Assembly: GCA_021828405.1 (NCBI GenBank)
Contig: JAKARZ010000042.1
Span: 1-16,867, forward strand
From: Bacillota bacterium
GTDB lineage: Bacteria > Bacillota_E > Sulfobacillia > Sulfobacillales > JAIMBI01
Length of the DNA stretch: 16,867 nucleotides
Direction of reading: 5' to 3'
The notes below the pieces were generated by a model. That model was given only the letters and a program-made list of their open reading frames with translations, made no database searches and had not been told where the DNA came from. Below are positions 1-7,821 of the stretch, one piece after another. A program made the translations under genes and the position numbers. Each line of letters begins with the position of its first letter. Position 1 is the first letter of the stretch.

Positions 1-693
1 GCCGGCCTCCACCACCAGGTGCTGCGCCCCGGGAAAGCGGCGCTCTTCGTTGAATGCCTCGCGCGGGTCCACCACCACCACCTCAAATCCCATGCGCTGC
101 GCCAGGTGCGCGACCGGTTCCGCGTCATGCCCGGCCCCGACCAGCACGAGCCGCGGGGCAGGCCGCCAGGCTCGCACATACCAGGCGTCCGGGCCGAACA
201 CGCGGGGCTCGGCCCCCTCCCACGCCGCGCGCACCACCTCGCCCCGCTCGGCATCCAGGTAAGCCTCGCCGGGCAACCACACCCGGTCTTCGCCGAGCGG
301 CAGCTGGGCATGGAGGACTCCCCCCGTCGCGAGCGCCTGCTCCCAGCGGGCACGATTCGCACCATCCGGCGGACGATGCACCCACACCCGGATCTGGCCC
401 TTGCAGCCGATGCCCAGGGACCACATCTCGTCCTCGGCCAAGTCATAGTCGACGATGAACGGCGGCGCCCCGGAAAAGAGCGGCTCCGCACGCACGTACA
501 GGTCGCCCTCGAGGCACCCGCCGCTCAGCGTCCCTTCCATGCGGCCATCGGACGACATCATCATCAGGGCGCCCGGGCGGCGGTAGGCAGAGCCCACCAC
601 CGCCACGATCTCGGCGAGGAGCGCCCTCTCTCCCCGTGCCTCGGCCGCCAGGACCGCATCCCATATCCGCCGCGCATCGGTCAGTCCCGTCAT
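1..693 (-). CDS. xdhC: XdhC/CoxF-family molybdenum hydroxylase maturation protein (partial, C-terminus off the left edge)
   Basis: The frame runs open from an ATG at 691-693 to the window edge (231 residues seen). XdhC-family proteins bind molybdenum cofactor, help its sulfuration and insert it into xanthine- or CO-dehydrogenase-type enzymes in the cytoplasm. Residues about 31-63 carry the family's first signature (GSAYRRPGALM, then GTLSGGCLEGDL with the conserved cysteine); IGCKGQ follows near 100. Near 195-220 the Rossmann-like C-terminal domain begins with LVLVGAGHDAEPVAHLAQ and ends a strand in VVVVDPR. The start is supported by a GGGAG about 10 bases upstream and by lying only 4 bases after the coxG stop, so the two genes are probably co-transcribed and coupled. 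Which molybdoenzyme it serves cannot be read here; the coxG neighbour favours CO dehydrogenase or a relative. The family call is secure, the exact partner is inference. Confidence 0.9.
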   Translation of the reverse strand, partial: MTGLTDARRIWDAVLAAEARGERALLAEIVAVVGSAYRRPGALMMMSSDGRMEGTLSGGCLEGDLYVRAEPLFSGAPPFIVDYDLAEDEMWSLGIGCKGQIRVWVHRPPDGANRARWEQALATGGVLHAQLPLGEDRVWLPGEAYLDAERGEVVRAAWEGAEPRVFGPDAWYVRAWRPAPRLVLVGAGHDAEPVAHLAQRMGFEVVVVDPREAFNEERRFPGAQHLVVEAG

Positions 694-697
694 CGGG

Positions 698-1147
698 CTA
701 CTCCCGGGCTCGGCGCTCGGCCGCCCGACCGACAGCGGAAAAGAACTGCGTGAGGAGCATCTGGGACACACCGCCCATCACCCGCTGGCCAATGCCTGCG
801 AGCGTTCCACCGACCTGGGCCTCGCCTTCGTATTGGACCAAGCTTCCCGTGTCAGACGGCGCAATGGCCACCGACAGACTCACGTGCACGAAGGCGCCCG
901 GCCCCTTGCCGTCCAGTTCCAGGCGATAGCTCTTCGGCGGGTCGGGGTCCTGGATCTCCATGGTGCCGGCGTAACGCCCCCGGACCGCCGAGATGCCAAT
1001 CTCCAACACGGCGTCGTATTTGTCGGGGCCCACCGGCGTGAGCTGCTTTAATCCGGGCATGGTTTCGACCAAGCTCTCGGGCGTGGTGAGTGCCTGGTAC
1101 ACCACCTCGGGTGGAGCGGCCATCGCCACCTGATTCTTCAATTGCAT
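698..1147 (-). CDS. coxG: CoxG-family SRPBCC protein (carbon monoxide dehydrogenase accessory subunit)
   Basis: 149 residues with the CoxG pattern: an N-terminal MQLKNQVAMAAPPEVVYQAL helix-grip start, a PESL..TMPGLKQL segment, then alternating strands ending in the glycine-rich YEGEAQVGGTLAGIGQRVM and a C-terminal helix. CoxG belongs to the START/SRPBCC fold, which has a hydrophobic cavity; it is encoded with aerobic CO dehydrogenases and has been proposed to link the enzyme to the membrane and quinone pool. The short form here lacks the hydrophobic C-terminal anchor found in some members. A GGAAGGGGG stretch lies about 13 bases upstream of the ATG. The gene is separated from the upstream deacetylase by 85 bases and is followed after 4 bases by xdhC, forming an accessory pair. 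The substrate of the associated enzyme is inferred, since other molybdenum hydroxylase operons also carry coxG. Confidence 0.88.
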   Translation of the reverse strand: MQLKNQVAMAAPPEVVYQALTTPESLVETMPGLKQLTPVGPDKYDAVLEIGISAVRGRYAGTMEIQDPDPPKSYRLELDGKGPGAFVHVSLSVAIAPSDTGSLVQYEGEAQVGGTLAGIGQRVMGGVSQMLLTQFFSAVGRAAERRARE

Positions 1148-1232
1148 CGGAGCCGTCGACCCCCTTCCGGCGAAGGATCTACGCTTGCTTGGCCTTAAGA
1201 GTATCAGACACGGCCTGCCTCGGGGCCATCCG

Positions 1233-2465
1233 TTACGGCGCGCCCGGGCCGTAGCGTGCCAAGAATTCTTGGCGCGTCATGTAGATCAGGATAGGTTTCA
1301 GCCGCGCGAGGCGTCGCAGCACACCGAGCCCCTGTCGGTGAAACACCACCAGCAAGAAAATCAGGTAGAGGCGCATCGGCACCATGGCGAGGCCACCCAT
1401 GGCGCGCCGGTGAAACCCCAGGCGCTCCACCGCCCGGCCCGCGTCCAGCACGGTCACGCCCCCTACCAGCGCCACGTCCGCCAGCGTGGGATCCTCGGCC
1501 ACCCGGCGGCCGAGCGCGGGCAAACTCTGACCTACGCGCAGCCAGGCACGGAGTCCCCCGGCCCGGAGGCCGCTGCCCTGGGCCAAACTGTAGTTCTGAA
1601 AGTGAATTTCCGCCATCGGGGCGCCCGCGCGAATCGGCGCACTCTCCCCCTGGAGCGTGGGCCCTCGGTACACGGCCCGGCCCACCCGCAACACGGGCGG
1701 GCCACCGTCTGGCGCCGCCACGGTTTCCACACGGTAGTGGCGAGTGAAGACCCCCTCCCGCCACGCCCAGACCTTCTTGACCCAGGCACGTTCTTCCCGA
1801 AGTCCCCCGAGCGTCACGAGGTCCAAGCCCAGACTCCGCAGGCCGGCAATCATGGGAGGCAACGCGGCCACCGTGCGGGACCGGTCGCCTCCCCCGTCGT
1901 GGAGCACCACCACGGCGCCGGGCAGCGCGTACCGCACCACGTGCCGAGCGATGGCGCCGGGAGGTCGGTCTGAGCGCCAGTCGTCGGGGGCGATGGACCA
2001 CAGCACCCGGCGAAGCCCCAAAAAGCTCGGAGCCAGCCAGGTGACGAGGTTGTGGTGCCCCCACGGCGGTCGGTAGAAGTGCGGCGGCCGGCCGGTCACC
2101 GATGCCACCAGCGCCCGGCCCTGAGCAATCTCGCGCCAGGTCGTCCATGGCGACATCAAGAGCGCCGACCGGTGGCGCCGCCCGTGCAGCGCCACCTCGT
2201 GCCCTTCCGCCACCATGCGCTGCACCACCACCGGGTGTTGCGCCGCCTCCTCCGCCACGACAAAGAAGGTGGCCGAAACCCCCTGCTGCTTCAGCACGTC
2301 CAGCACGGCGGCCGTGTCGAGGCCCGGGCCGTCGTCGAAGGTCAGGGCCACGTGGTTTTCGTCGCCACTCCCCGCAAATGCCCCCGCCTGGCCGTGATGC
2401 CCCACCAGTTCGGGCACCAGCCAGTACCCCACCGCCGCGACCATCGCCACCCACAGCCACCCCAC
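1233..2465 (-). CDS. NodB-type polysaccharide deacetylase with C-terminal YkoP-like domain
   Basis: About 410 residues. A hydrophobic N-terminus (about 3-20) looks like a signal anchor, placing the enzyme outside the membrane. The NodB (carbohydrate esterase 4) domain has all its motifs: TFDDGP at 42-47 (D44, D45), the metal-binding HGRRH with H94 and H98, RPPWG at 132-136, DDW near 161 and LHDGGG at 188. These enzymes remove N- or O-acetyl groups from envelope polymers. From about residue 230 a second domain resembles Bacillus YkoP as I remember its pattern (GRAVYRGPTL, AEIHFQNYSL, VERLGF, then TRQEFLARYG at the end); its function is unknown. The GTG at 2463-2465, 2 bases after the transporter stop, is chosen as start; an ATG at 2442-2444 is the alternative and both have weak ribosome sites. 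The frame runs further upstream but would overlap the transporter. It is last in a glycosyltransferase-transporter-deacetylase cassette. Confidence 0.85.
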   Translation of the reverse strand: MGWLWVAMVAAVGYWLVPELVGHHGQAGAFAGSGDENHVALTFDDGPGLDTAAVLDVLKQQGVSATFFVVAEEAAQHPVVVQRMVAEGHEVALHGRRHRSALLMSPWTTWREIAQGRALVASVTGRPPHFYRPPWGHHNLVTWLAPSFLGLRRVLWSIAPDDWRSDRPPGAIARHVVRYALPGAVVVLHDGGGDRSRTVAALPPMIAGLRSLGLDLVTLGGLREERAWVKKVWAWREGVFTRHYRVETVAAPDGGPPVLRVGRAVYRGPTLQGESAPIRAGAPMAEIHFQNYSLAQGSGLRAGGLRAWLRVGQSLPALGRRVAEDPTLADVALVGGVTVLDAGRAVERLGFHRRAMGGLAMVPMRLYLIFLLVVFHRQGLGVLRRLARLKPILIYMTRQEFLARYGPGAP

Positions 2466-2467
2466 GG

Positions 2468-3664
2468 CTACGCCCGGCGCTCCGGCAGGGGATAGAGCCA
2501 ATAGAACACGCTCATGAGCGTCAAGATGGCCGCGGCCAAGATAAACGGCGCGTACATCGACAGCTGAAAGAGGCGCGCGCCCACGGCCGGGCCGACGGTC
2601 ATGCCCAGGCCCTCGACCGTCATGAACACACCCCACAGGAGCCCTTCCTGAGCCGGGGGAATGAGACGAGCCAAGAAGGCGTTCCAGGACGGCAGGATGA
2701 GCGCGTACGCCAGCCCTGCCGTCACGCCCACCGCCACCAACAGCCAAAAGTCCCGCACGACCGAGAGGGCCAGGAGGGCGAGGGCGGCCAGCCAGAATCC
2801 TCCGATGAGGGGACCCTTGATGCCCAAGCGGTCAGCCACCCGGCCCATGGGAATCAGCAACAGCACGGTGAGAGCGCCTGAGCCCAGTAGAAGCACCGCG
2901 TATTGGACTTGGTCCAGGTGCAACACATGGTGGGTCAAGGGCTGTAGCAGGGGGAGGAGGAGCCCCAGCACCATGGTTTGCACAAACATGCCCGGCAGCA
3001 CAGACCGCAGCGGCCAGATGACTTTTAGGCCCGACAGCAGGCTGGGGTGCCGCTCACCTCGCGCGGCGCTCTGCACCAGACGATGGTCGCGAACCAAAAC
3101 AGCCAAGGCAAGCGCCACGAGTTCCGCCGCGATCAGGAGGACGAAGGCCACTTCGTCCCCGCCGAAGTTGCCAATGGTGAAGTTCACGACCACCGGCCCA
3201 ATGCCAGATCCCGCAATCCAGCCCGCAAACACGGCACCCATCATGGTGCCGCGCTGTTCCGCATGGGTCAGGCGGTTGGTCCCGGTCACCACCGACGGCC
3301 AGTGGGTCGCGGTGCCCACACCCAAGAGTCCCATGAAGAGAAAGAGCGTGGTGGCGGCGTGTGCGTGCATGGCCCCAAAGATCGAAAGCACCTCGACCAC
3401 GATCCCGCCCAGCAGCACTGGCTTCGGACCCACCCGGTCCACCAGCCAGCCGGCGGGGCTCCGAAACAGCGTGTCCATGGCGTAATGCGCCGAGATCATG
3501 AGGCCCACCACCGTCAGCGACAGACCCAGCGGCCCCGTGGCAAAGGCGGGTAGCAGCACCACGACCAGTGCCGTCCGAGCAAACTCGGCGGCCCCCAGAA
3601 TCCCTATCAGCTGCCACTGCGCCAAGTTGACGTCATGCGGGAACCAATGTTTAAGCCCCCGCAT
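2468..3664 (-). CDS. MFS transporter (12 membrane segments), envelope cassette
   Basis: 398 residues with the hydrophobic profile of a major facilitator superfamily protein, about twelve membrane helices in two halves. The loop after helix 2 has the MFS signature A form (GWLVDRVGPKPVLLGG, about 72-87), and the second half repeats a degenerate form (GRVADRLGIKGPLIGG). The substrate cannot be told from sequence. An upstream in-frame ATG at 3739 exists, but the ATG at 3662-3664 is preferred: it gives a normal N-terminus (MRGLKHWFPHDVNL, then helix 1) and overlaps the glycosyltransferase end by 14 bases, a typical operon junction. The stop is followed after 2 bases by the deacetylase GTG. The company of a lipid-type glycosyltransferase and a polysaccharide deacetylase suggests export or flipping of a glycolipid or sugar, but general drug efflux is equally compatible. 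Confidence 0.85.
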   Translation of the reverse strand: MRGLKHWFPHDVNLAQWQLIGILGAAEFARTALVVVLLPAFATGPLGLSLTVVGLMISAHYAMDTLFRSPAGWLVDRVGPKPVLLGGIVVEVLSIFGAMHAHAATTLFLFMGLLGVGTATHWPSVVTGTNRLTHAEQRGTMMGAVFAGWIAGSGIGPVVVNFTIGNFGGDEVAFVLLIAAELVALALAVLVRDHRLVQSAARGERHPSLLSGLKVIWPLRSVLPGMFVQTMVLGLLLPLLQPLTHHVLHLDQVQYAVLLLGSGALTVLLLIPMGRVADRLGIKGPLIGGFWLAALALLALSVVRDFWLLVAVGVTAGLAYALILPSWNAFLARLIPPAQEGLLWGVFMTVEGLGMTVGPAVGARLFQLSMYAPFILAAAILTLMSVFYWLYPLPERRA

Positions 3665-4859
3665 GCACCCTGCGCCTTTCCAGCACGTCGCGAACCCGCT
3701 CGGCGACCCGCGACGCACCATCCGGCAGTCCCAACCCACGGGCGGCGGCCGCCCGCCGCGCGCGCTCCTCGCGGTTGGCCAAAAGGCGCGTCAGCGTCTC
3801 CGCCAACTGCGCCGGCGTGCGCGTGGCCACCGCCGCCCCATGCCGCACCAGGAATTCCGCGTTGCTGTCCTCTTGACCAGGAATTTGCCGATACACCACC
3901 ATCGGCAGGCCGCGGCAGAGCGCCTCGGTGGTGGTGAGTCCCCCGGCTTTGGTCACCAGCACATCCGCCGCGCTCATGAGGTCGGGCACGTTGGTGACGT
4001 ACCCCAGGGCAACCGTGGGATGGGGACTCTGGGCGGCGAACCGGCGCGCCTCCTCCGTGCGCGAGGCGGCCCGCCCCCCCACGACCACGAGGTTGACGGG
4101 CCCCGGAAGCTCGGCCAGCGCGCCCAGCACCTCCCGGAACTGCGTCGGGGCCAGGTACGACCCCCCCATGTAAAGCACGGTGGGCTGGTCCGCCAATCCA
4201 AGGGCAGCCAGTTGCTCGGCCCGGTCGGGTCCGGGCTGGCGAAACCGGGGGTCCACCGGGATGCCCGACACATCGATGGCTTGGGGATCAAATCCGCGCG
4301 AGGCCATAGCATCGCGCATGTCCTCCGCTCCCACGAAGTAGCGGTCCACACCTCGGTGCAACCACTGCGAATGCACGGCGTAGTCCGTCATCACCACGAA
4401 GTTCTCGACGTCCAGCAGTCGCCGCACCTTCAGCGTCGCCACCACCCCGGCCGCCGTCGGATAGGTCGATATGATGAGGCGCGGCGGATTCGGAGCCACC
4501 GCGCGGTAAAACTCCCTAAGCCCGATGCGGTTCAGCATCGACTGGGTCGAGGAATTGGGATCAATGTGCTGGGTTGAGTGGTAAAACCAGCGGTACGCCC
4601 ACGGGGCGTTGCGCACCGACGCCAAATAGCTCCAGCGGATAGCCCGGTCCAGCCTGGGGCTGACAAAGCCATAGTAGTCCAACAATTCCACCGTCGCGCC
4701 GGGAACAAGTCGATTGACGGCCGCCTGAATCGCCTTGGCCGCCGAGAGGTGTCCGTCGCCGTATTTGGCCGTCAGAATGAGGACGTCAACGGACCCCGGC
4801 CACCCCTCGGGGTAATCTTTTACCGCGCGGCGGCGCCGGGATCCCTGGCGTTCGCTCAC
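3651..4859 (-). CDS. MGDG-synthase/UgtP-type glycosyltransferase (GT28)
   Basis: 402 residues, the usual length of processive diacylglycerol glucosyltransferases and MGDG synthases, which transfer a sugar from a UDP-sugar to diacylglycerol at the inner face of the membrane. The N-terminal acceptor domain has the LTAKYGDGHLSAAKAI motif (about 29-44), then MTDYAVHSQW and SGIPVDPRF typical of the family; the C-terminal half has the nucleotide-sugar site with LYMGGSYL and KAGGLTTTEAL (from about 304), followed by a GQE(D)SN segment. The basic N-terminus (GSRRRRAVK) may touch the membrane. The GTG at 4857-4859 is taken as start because an AGGAGG sits 8 bases before it; the in-frame GTG at 4866-4868 overlaps that ribosome site. 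It is the first gene of the cassette with the MFS transporter (14-base overlap) and the NodB-YkoP protein. Sugar and lipid specificity are unknown; Bacillus YkoN is a likely type of relative. Confidence 0.87.
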   Translation of the reverse strand: MSERQGSRRRRAVKDYPEGWPGSVDVLILTAKYGDGHLSAAKAIQAAVNRLVPGATVELLDYYGFVSPRLDRAIRWSYLASVRNAPWAYRWFYHSTQHIDPNSSTQSMLNRIGLREFYRAVAPNPPRLIISTYPTAAGVVATLKVRRLLDVENFVVMTDYAVHSQWLHRGVDRYFVGAEDMRDAMASRGFDPQAIDVSGIPVDPRFRQPGPDRAEQLAALGLADQPTVLYMGGSYLAPTQFREVLGALAELPGPVNLVVVGGRAASRTEEARRFAAQSPHPTVALGYVTNVPDLMSAADVLVTKAGGLTTTEALCRGLPMVVYRQIPGQEDSNAEFLVRHGAAVATRTPAQLAETLTRLLANREERARRAAAARGLGLPDGASRVAERVRDVLERRRVHAGA

Positions 4860-4867
4860 CGCCGCCA

Positions 4868-4873
4868 CCTCCT
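4868..4873 (-). promoter_or_regulatory. Shine-Dalgarno site fixing the glycosyltransferase start
   Basis: A perfect AGGAGG on the minus strand, 8 bases before the GTG at 4859. The alternative upstream GTG (4866-4868) shares its last base with this site, so it cannot be the initiation codon served by it. Confidence 0.8.
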
Positions 4874-4887
4874 CGCGTCACATTACC

Positions 4888-4893
4888 ATAATA
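4888..4893 (-). promoter_or_regulatory. candidate -10 element for the envelope cassette
   Basis: TATTAT (5 of 6 to the vegetative -10 consensus) in an unusually AT-rich patch within a GC-rich gap, about 29 bases before the glycosyltransferase start and 14 bases before its ribosome site. No convincing -35 hexamer lies at 16-18 bases, so this is tentative. The rest of the 203-base gap (4860-5062) contains no gene I can support. Confidence 0.35.
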
Positions 4894-5062
4894 CGCTTTA
4901 ACCCCGGCCACCCTGGCTAGCGCCCGGGCATGGGCCTCTTTGAACACGGCCCATGAGGAGCGGGCGGCGCCCAAGCCAGTGTACGCGGACGGGCTCGAAT
5001 CCAGACGAGCATGGGGCGGCGGCCCGCCACTCCCCCCACCGTGAGAGCCGGCCAGCGCGAGG

Positions 5063-6209
5063 CTACCGCCCGCGCCCGCGGGAACCGGAGCCCGGCGCCG
5101 AAGGGGTCCTCACCCGCGCGCACAGGGTTTCCGCGGCCGCCACGGCCGCGAGGGCCCCTGCCACCGGCTCCGCCCCGAGGGCGGCGGGCACCACCCGCAC
5201 GGCGAGCCTCCCCTCCTCCCAGCGCGCGTCCGCCTCACCCCAGAACCGCGCGCCCTGAAGCACGGGCATATCGTACGGGTCCATGCGCCGCCGGCGGGCA
5301 GGGGTAGAAATCTCCCCCCGATAGCGAAACCCGGCCAGCGCCTCCAAGCGCGGGCGGTGCCACAGCAGATTGTCCAGCGGCGCCAGCAGCCAGTCCCGCC
5401 GGGGGCTCGGCGGCGACTCGTCCAGCACCGCGCGCCACACCCAGTATGATCTCCCTTCCGCCGAGACGCGCACCAGATCCCCCTCGGCGGCCAGCGCCTC
5501 GGACCAGGTTCGCCGCGCCGCGGCTCCCCCGCCTCCCCACGCTGGGCCGGAGAGGCCGGGTCCCACAATGCCCATCGTCCGATGCTGGTGACGAGCGGCC
5601 GCCCGCGCCGCGTCGGCGTGTGGGAGCGTCTCGATGAGGTGGTCAAGGGCCGGAAGGTGGCGGGCCGCGAGGTCATACGTTTTCTGCCCGCCGGCCCGGG
5701 ACATAACCGCAATCCGCCCTTCCCACCACAGCAGCTCGAGCGCGGCACTGGTGGCTTTGGCGCGCCCCAGCCCCGCCGCGTCCCACCCCCCATTCACCCG
5801 CCGCGCGCTGTCGAGCGCTCGCGACAGCAGCGGGCCGTCTCGCTCTATGCGGGCCAGCACGGACCGCATCTCATCCTCCACCCCGTACGTCTGCCCCAAC
5901 TGCCGCTCCCGGTGGTGCCGGAACCCGAGGACCAGGGCGTCTGCGTCATCCCGGTGCACCAGGGCCCGGGCATGGCAGTACCCCGCCACCAGGTCCCCCG
6001 CCCAGAGCGGCGTCCAACGCCGGAGGCGGCGTGGCCGCGCGGCGGAGTAACAGCGTCCATAAGTGCGCCGGCACCACCACCTGCACGGGGTCCAGTTGAA
6101 CCGCCCCCAAGCGCCGCACCGTGTCGGCCACGGACTCGCGGCGCGGGCCCAAGAGCCCCACCCAGCCCACCAGCCGCACCAGCAGCTCGCACCGATCCAC
6201 CTTTCTCAC
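5063..6209 (-). pseudogene. Winged-helix YcaQ/AlkZ-like protein, interrupted by a frameshift
   Basis: Two adjacent minus-strand frames together make one winged helix DNA-binding protein of the YcaQ (DUF1006) family, whose studied members are DNA glycosylases that unhook interstrand crosslinks. The first frame starts at GTG 6207-6209, 9 bases after the old-yellow-enzyme stop, and carries the family N-terminus (SVADTVRRLGAVQLDPVQVV, then HLWTLLLRR and PALDAAL). It then goes out of frame. The second frame resumes with GDLVAGYCHARALVHRDD and continues through LLAPLDNLLWHRPRLEALAGF and MDPYDMPVLQGARFWG to a TAG at 5063. Removing one G from the five-G run at 5995-5999 joins the frames into about 381 residues. 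The second frame alone could start at a GTG at 5989 without a proper ribosome site. It may be a genuine inactivating mutation or a sequencing error in a homopolymer. Confidence 0.8.
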
Positions 6210-6218
6210 GACCTGACT

Positions 6219-7244
6219 CTACCGCCGGTCCATCGCTACGGCGCGGTGGTACTGGGGGGGGAGCAGCGTATGTTCCCCAAGCGCCAGGGCCGCCGAGTTG
6301 GCCCAGTAGGGATCGCGCAGCATGCCGCGCCCGATGGCCACCAGGTGGGCCCGGCCTTCCGCGACGATCGATTCGGCCAGCGCATAGTCGTCCAAGCACC
6401 CGACGGCCATCACCGGGGTCCCGGTGCCCCGCGCCACGGCTTCCGCGTACGGCACCTGATACCCGGGGAACTCCGGCGCGGACACCGGCAGGTTTCCGCC
6501 GCTCGACACATCAAACAGGTCGGCGCCGGCCGCCTGAAACACCCGCGCCATGGCCACCAAATCATCCACGTCGTAGCCCAAAGGCGAGTGCTCGGTGCCC
6601 GACAGCCGCATAAACAGCGGCATGCCGGCCGGCATGACCGACCGCATGGCGGCGATCACCTCGCGGCCAAACTGGGTCGGTTCGCCGTATGCATCGTCGC
6701 GCTGGTTGGACGCCCGCGACATGAACTGATGCACCAGATAGCCGTGGGCGCCATGCAGTTCAATGACATCCACGCCGGCCGCCACGGCCCGGGCCGCGCC
6801 GGCGTGAAACCGCTCCACCATCCGCCGCACTTCGTCGGTGGTGAGCGCGTGGGGCACTCGGTACCGCTCGGAGAAGGGAATCGCTGACGGCCCGACCGGT
6901 GACAAACTTTTGGACTCGGCCTTCCGCCCCGCATGCGCAATTTGCACGCCAAAGGCTGCCCCGTAGGCGTGCACCTGCTCCCCGATCGCGGCCAGCGCCG
7001 CCTGGTGCCGATCGTCCCAGATGCCCGAGTCGCGGACGGTGATGCGGCCGTCCGGATCGACGTCGGTCATTTCCACGAGCACCAGGCCCGCACCTCCCAC
7101 CGCACGGCTCACCAGATGAGCCACGTGAAAGTCATTCAAAAGCCCGTCCTCCGCCCACACCGAATACATGCACATCGGTGACATCACCACGCGGTTGCGC
7201 AGGGAGAGGTTCTTCAGCTGGAACGGTTCAAACAGCTTGGCCAT
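6219..7244 (-). CDS. YqjM-type NADH:flavin oxidoreductase (old yellow enzyme, ene-reductase)
   Basis: 341 residues, close to Bacillus YqjM (338). A TIM-barrel FMN enzyme that uses NADPH to reduce activated C=C bonds, probably in detoxification of unsaturated carbonyls. The thermophilic-like/YqjM class marks are present: SPMCMYS with C25 and Y27 that tune the flavin and bind substrate, VQIAHAGRKA near 100-109, and the substrate-binding pair in HGAHGYLVHQF at H164 and H167, the same numbering as YqjM. The FMN-phosphate segment GRGMLRDPYW lies near the end and an arginine-rich tail (MDRR) could supply the inter-subunit arginine. The ATG at 7242-7244 (MAKLFEPFQLKNLSLRNR) matches the family N-terminus and has a GGGGGGT about 8 bases upstream; an in-frame ATG at 7265 would add seven residues. 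It lies 37 bases behind the membrane protein gene and 9 bases before the winged-helix gene, as in an operon. Confidence 0.92.
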   Translation of the reverse strand: MAKLFEPFQLKNLSLRNRVVMSPMCMYSVWAEDGLLNDFHVAHLVSRAVGGAGLVLVEMTDVDPDGRITVRDSGIWDDRHQAALAAIGEQVHAYGAAFGVQIAHAGRKAESKSLSPVGPSAIPFSERYRVPHALTTDEVRRMVERFHAGAARAVAAGVDVIELHGAHGYLVHQFMSRASNQRDDAYGEPTQFGREVIAAMRSVMPAGMPLFMRLSGTEHSPLGYDVDDLVAMARVFQAAGADLFDVSSGGNLPVSAPEFPGYQVPYAEAVARGTGTPVMAVGCLDDYALAESIVAEGRAHLVAIGRGMLRDPYWANSAALALGEHTLLPPQYHRAVAMDRR

Positions 7245-7281
7245 TGTCTCTACCCCCCGCGCCATGATAGCTCAGGTCCCT

Positions 7282-7821
7282 TTAGCCCATGGCGCGGTGG
7301 GCCAAGTCTCCGAGCACCATGAGCGCTTCCAGCCCAGCCACCACGACGACGGCCGCCAGCACCAGCATCGCCACCACGCGCGCGCCACCGAACGCCTCCT
7401 GACGGCCGACGTCAACCACCGCGCGCGCCCCGGCCAGAAGCAGGAAGCCAACCGCCAGCAGCCCCACCCCCAACCTTGCCGCGGCCAGCGCCAACACGGC
7501 CGGGCAGGAGGCTTCGGCCAAGCTGGCCGCCAGCGACCGCGCCGAGGCGCGGCCTCCCAACTCTCGCCCGACCCAGGCCAGGAGAGCCGCCACGCCATAG
7601 CCGCCGGCCCACACCGCCAGTCCGACCGCCGCACCCAGGGGGAGCGACCACTGGGAGGCGACGGCGGCGGCCGCCACGGCTGACAACAGGAGGCACCAGC
7701 CCGGTGTTTCGTCTTCGGCGGCCGCGGCCCCCAGCCCCGGCGACTGCGCCCAGCGCCACCACGCCTCCGCCGCCCGCGGCACCCGCACGGCCCAGCCGGC
7801 ACGCCCCCATCCATTCGCCAC
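7282..7821 (-). CDS. small polytopic membrane protein, Yip1-like
   Basis: 179 residues starting at GTG 7819-7821, supported by AGGAG 8 bases upstream. After a hydrophilic N-terminus with tryptophans (about 1-40) there are four or five hydrophobic segments (about 42-62, 66-84, 108-130 and 148-170), rich in alanine, valine and glycine, separated by a short loop GRELGGRASARSLAASLAEA that fits the helix-loop arrangement of bacterial Yip1/YIP-type membrane proteins. No catalytic motif is visible. It is the first gene of a minus-strand group with the old yellow enzyme and winged-helix gene, and is divergent from the rhodanese. The family assignment rests on topology and general resemblance only; function is unknown. 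Confidence 0.65.
   Translation of the reverse strand: MANGWGRAGWAVRVPRAAEAWWRWAQSPGLGAAAAEDETPGWCLLLSAVAAAAVASQWSLPLGAAVGLAVWAGGYGVAALLAWVGRELGGRASARSLAASLAEASCPAVLALAAARLGVGLLAVGFLLLAGARAVVDVGRQEAFGGARVVAMLVLAAVVVVAGLEALMVLGDLAHRAMG

Noticed and set aside
1204..2460. 418-residue minus-strand frame overlapping the deacetylase
   Set aside because: Gly/Arg/Ala-rich alternate frame of the NodB-YkoP gene, which has all catalytic motifs in the other frame.
4995..5012. T-loop-like GGCTCGAATCC suggesting a tRNA
   Set aside because: The flanking bases do not form the T-stem, and no acceptor or anticodon arms could be drawn on either strand.
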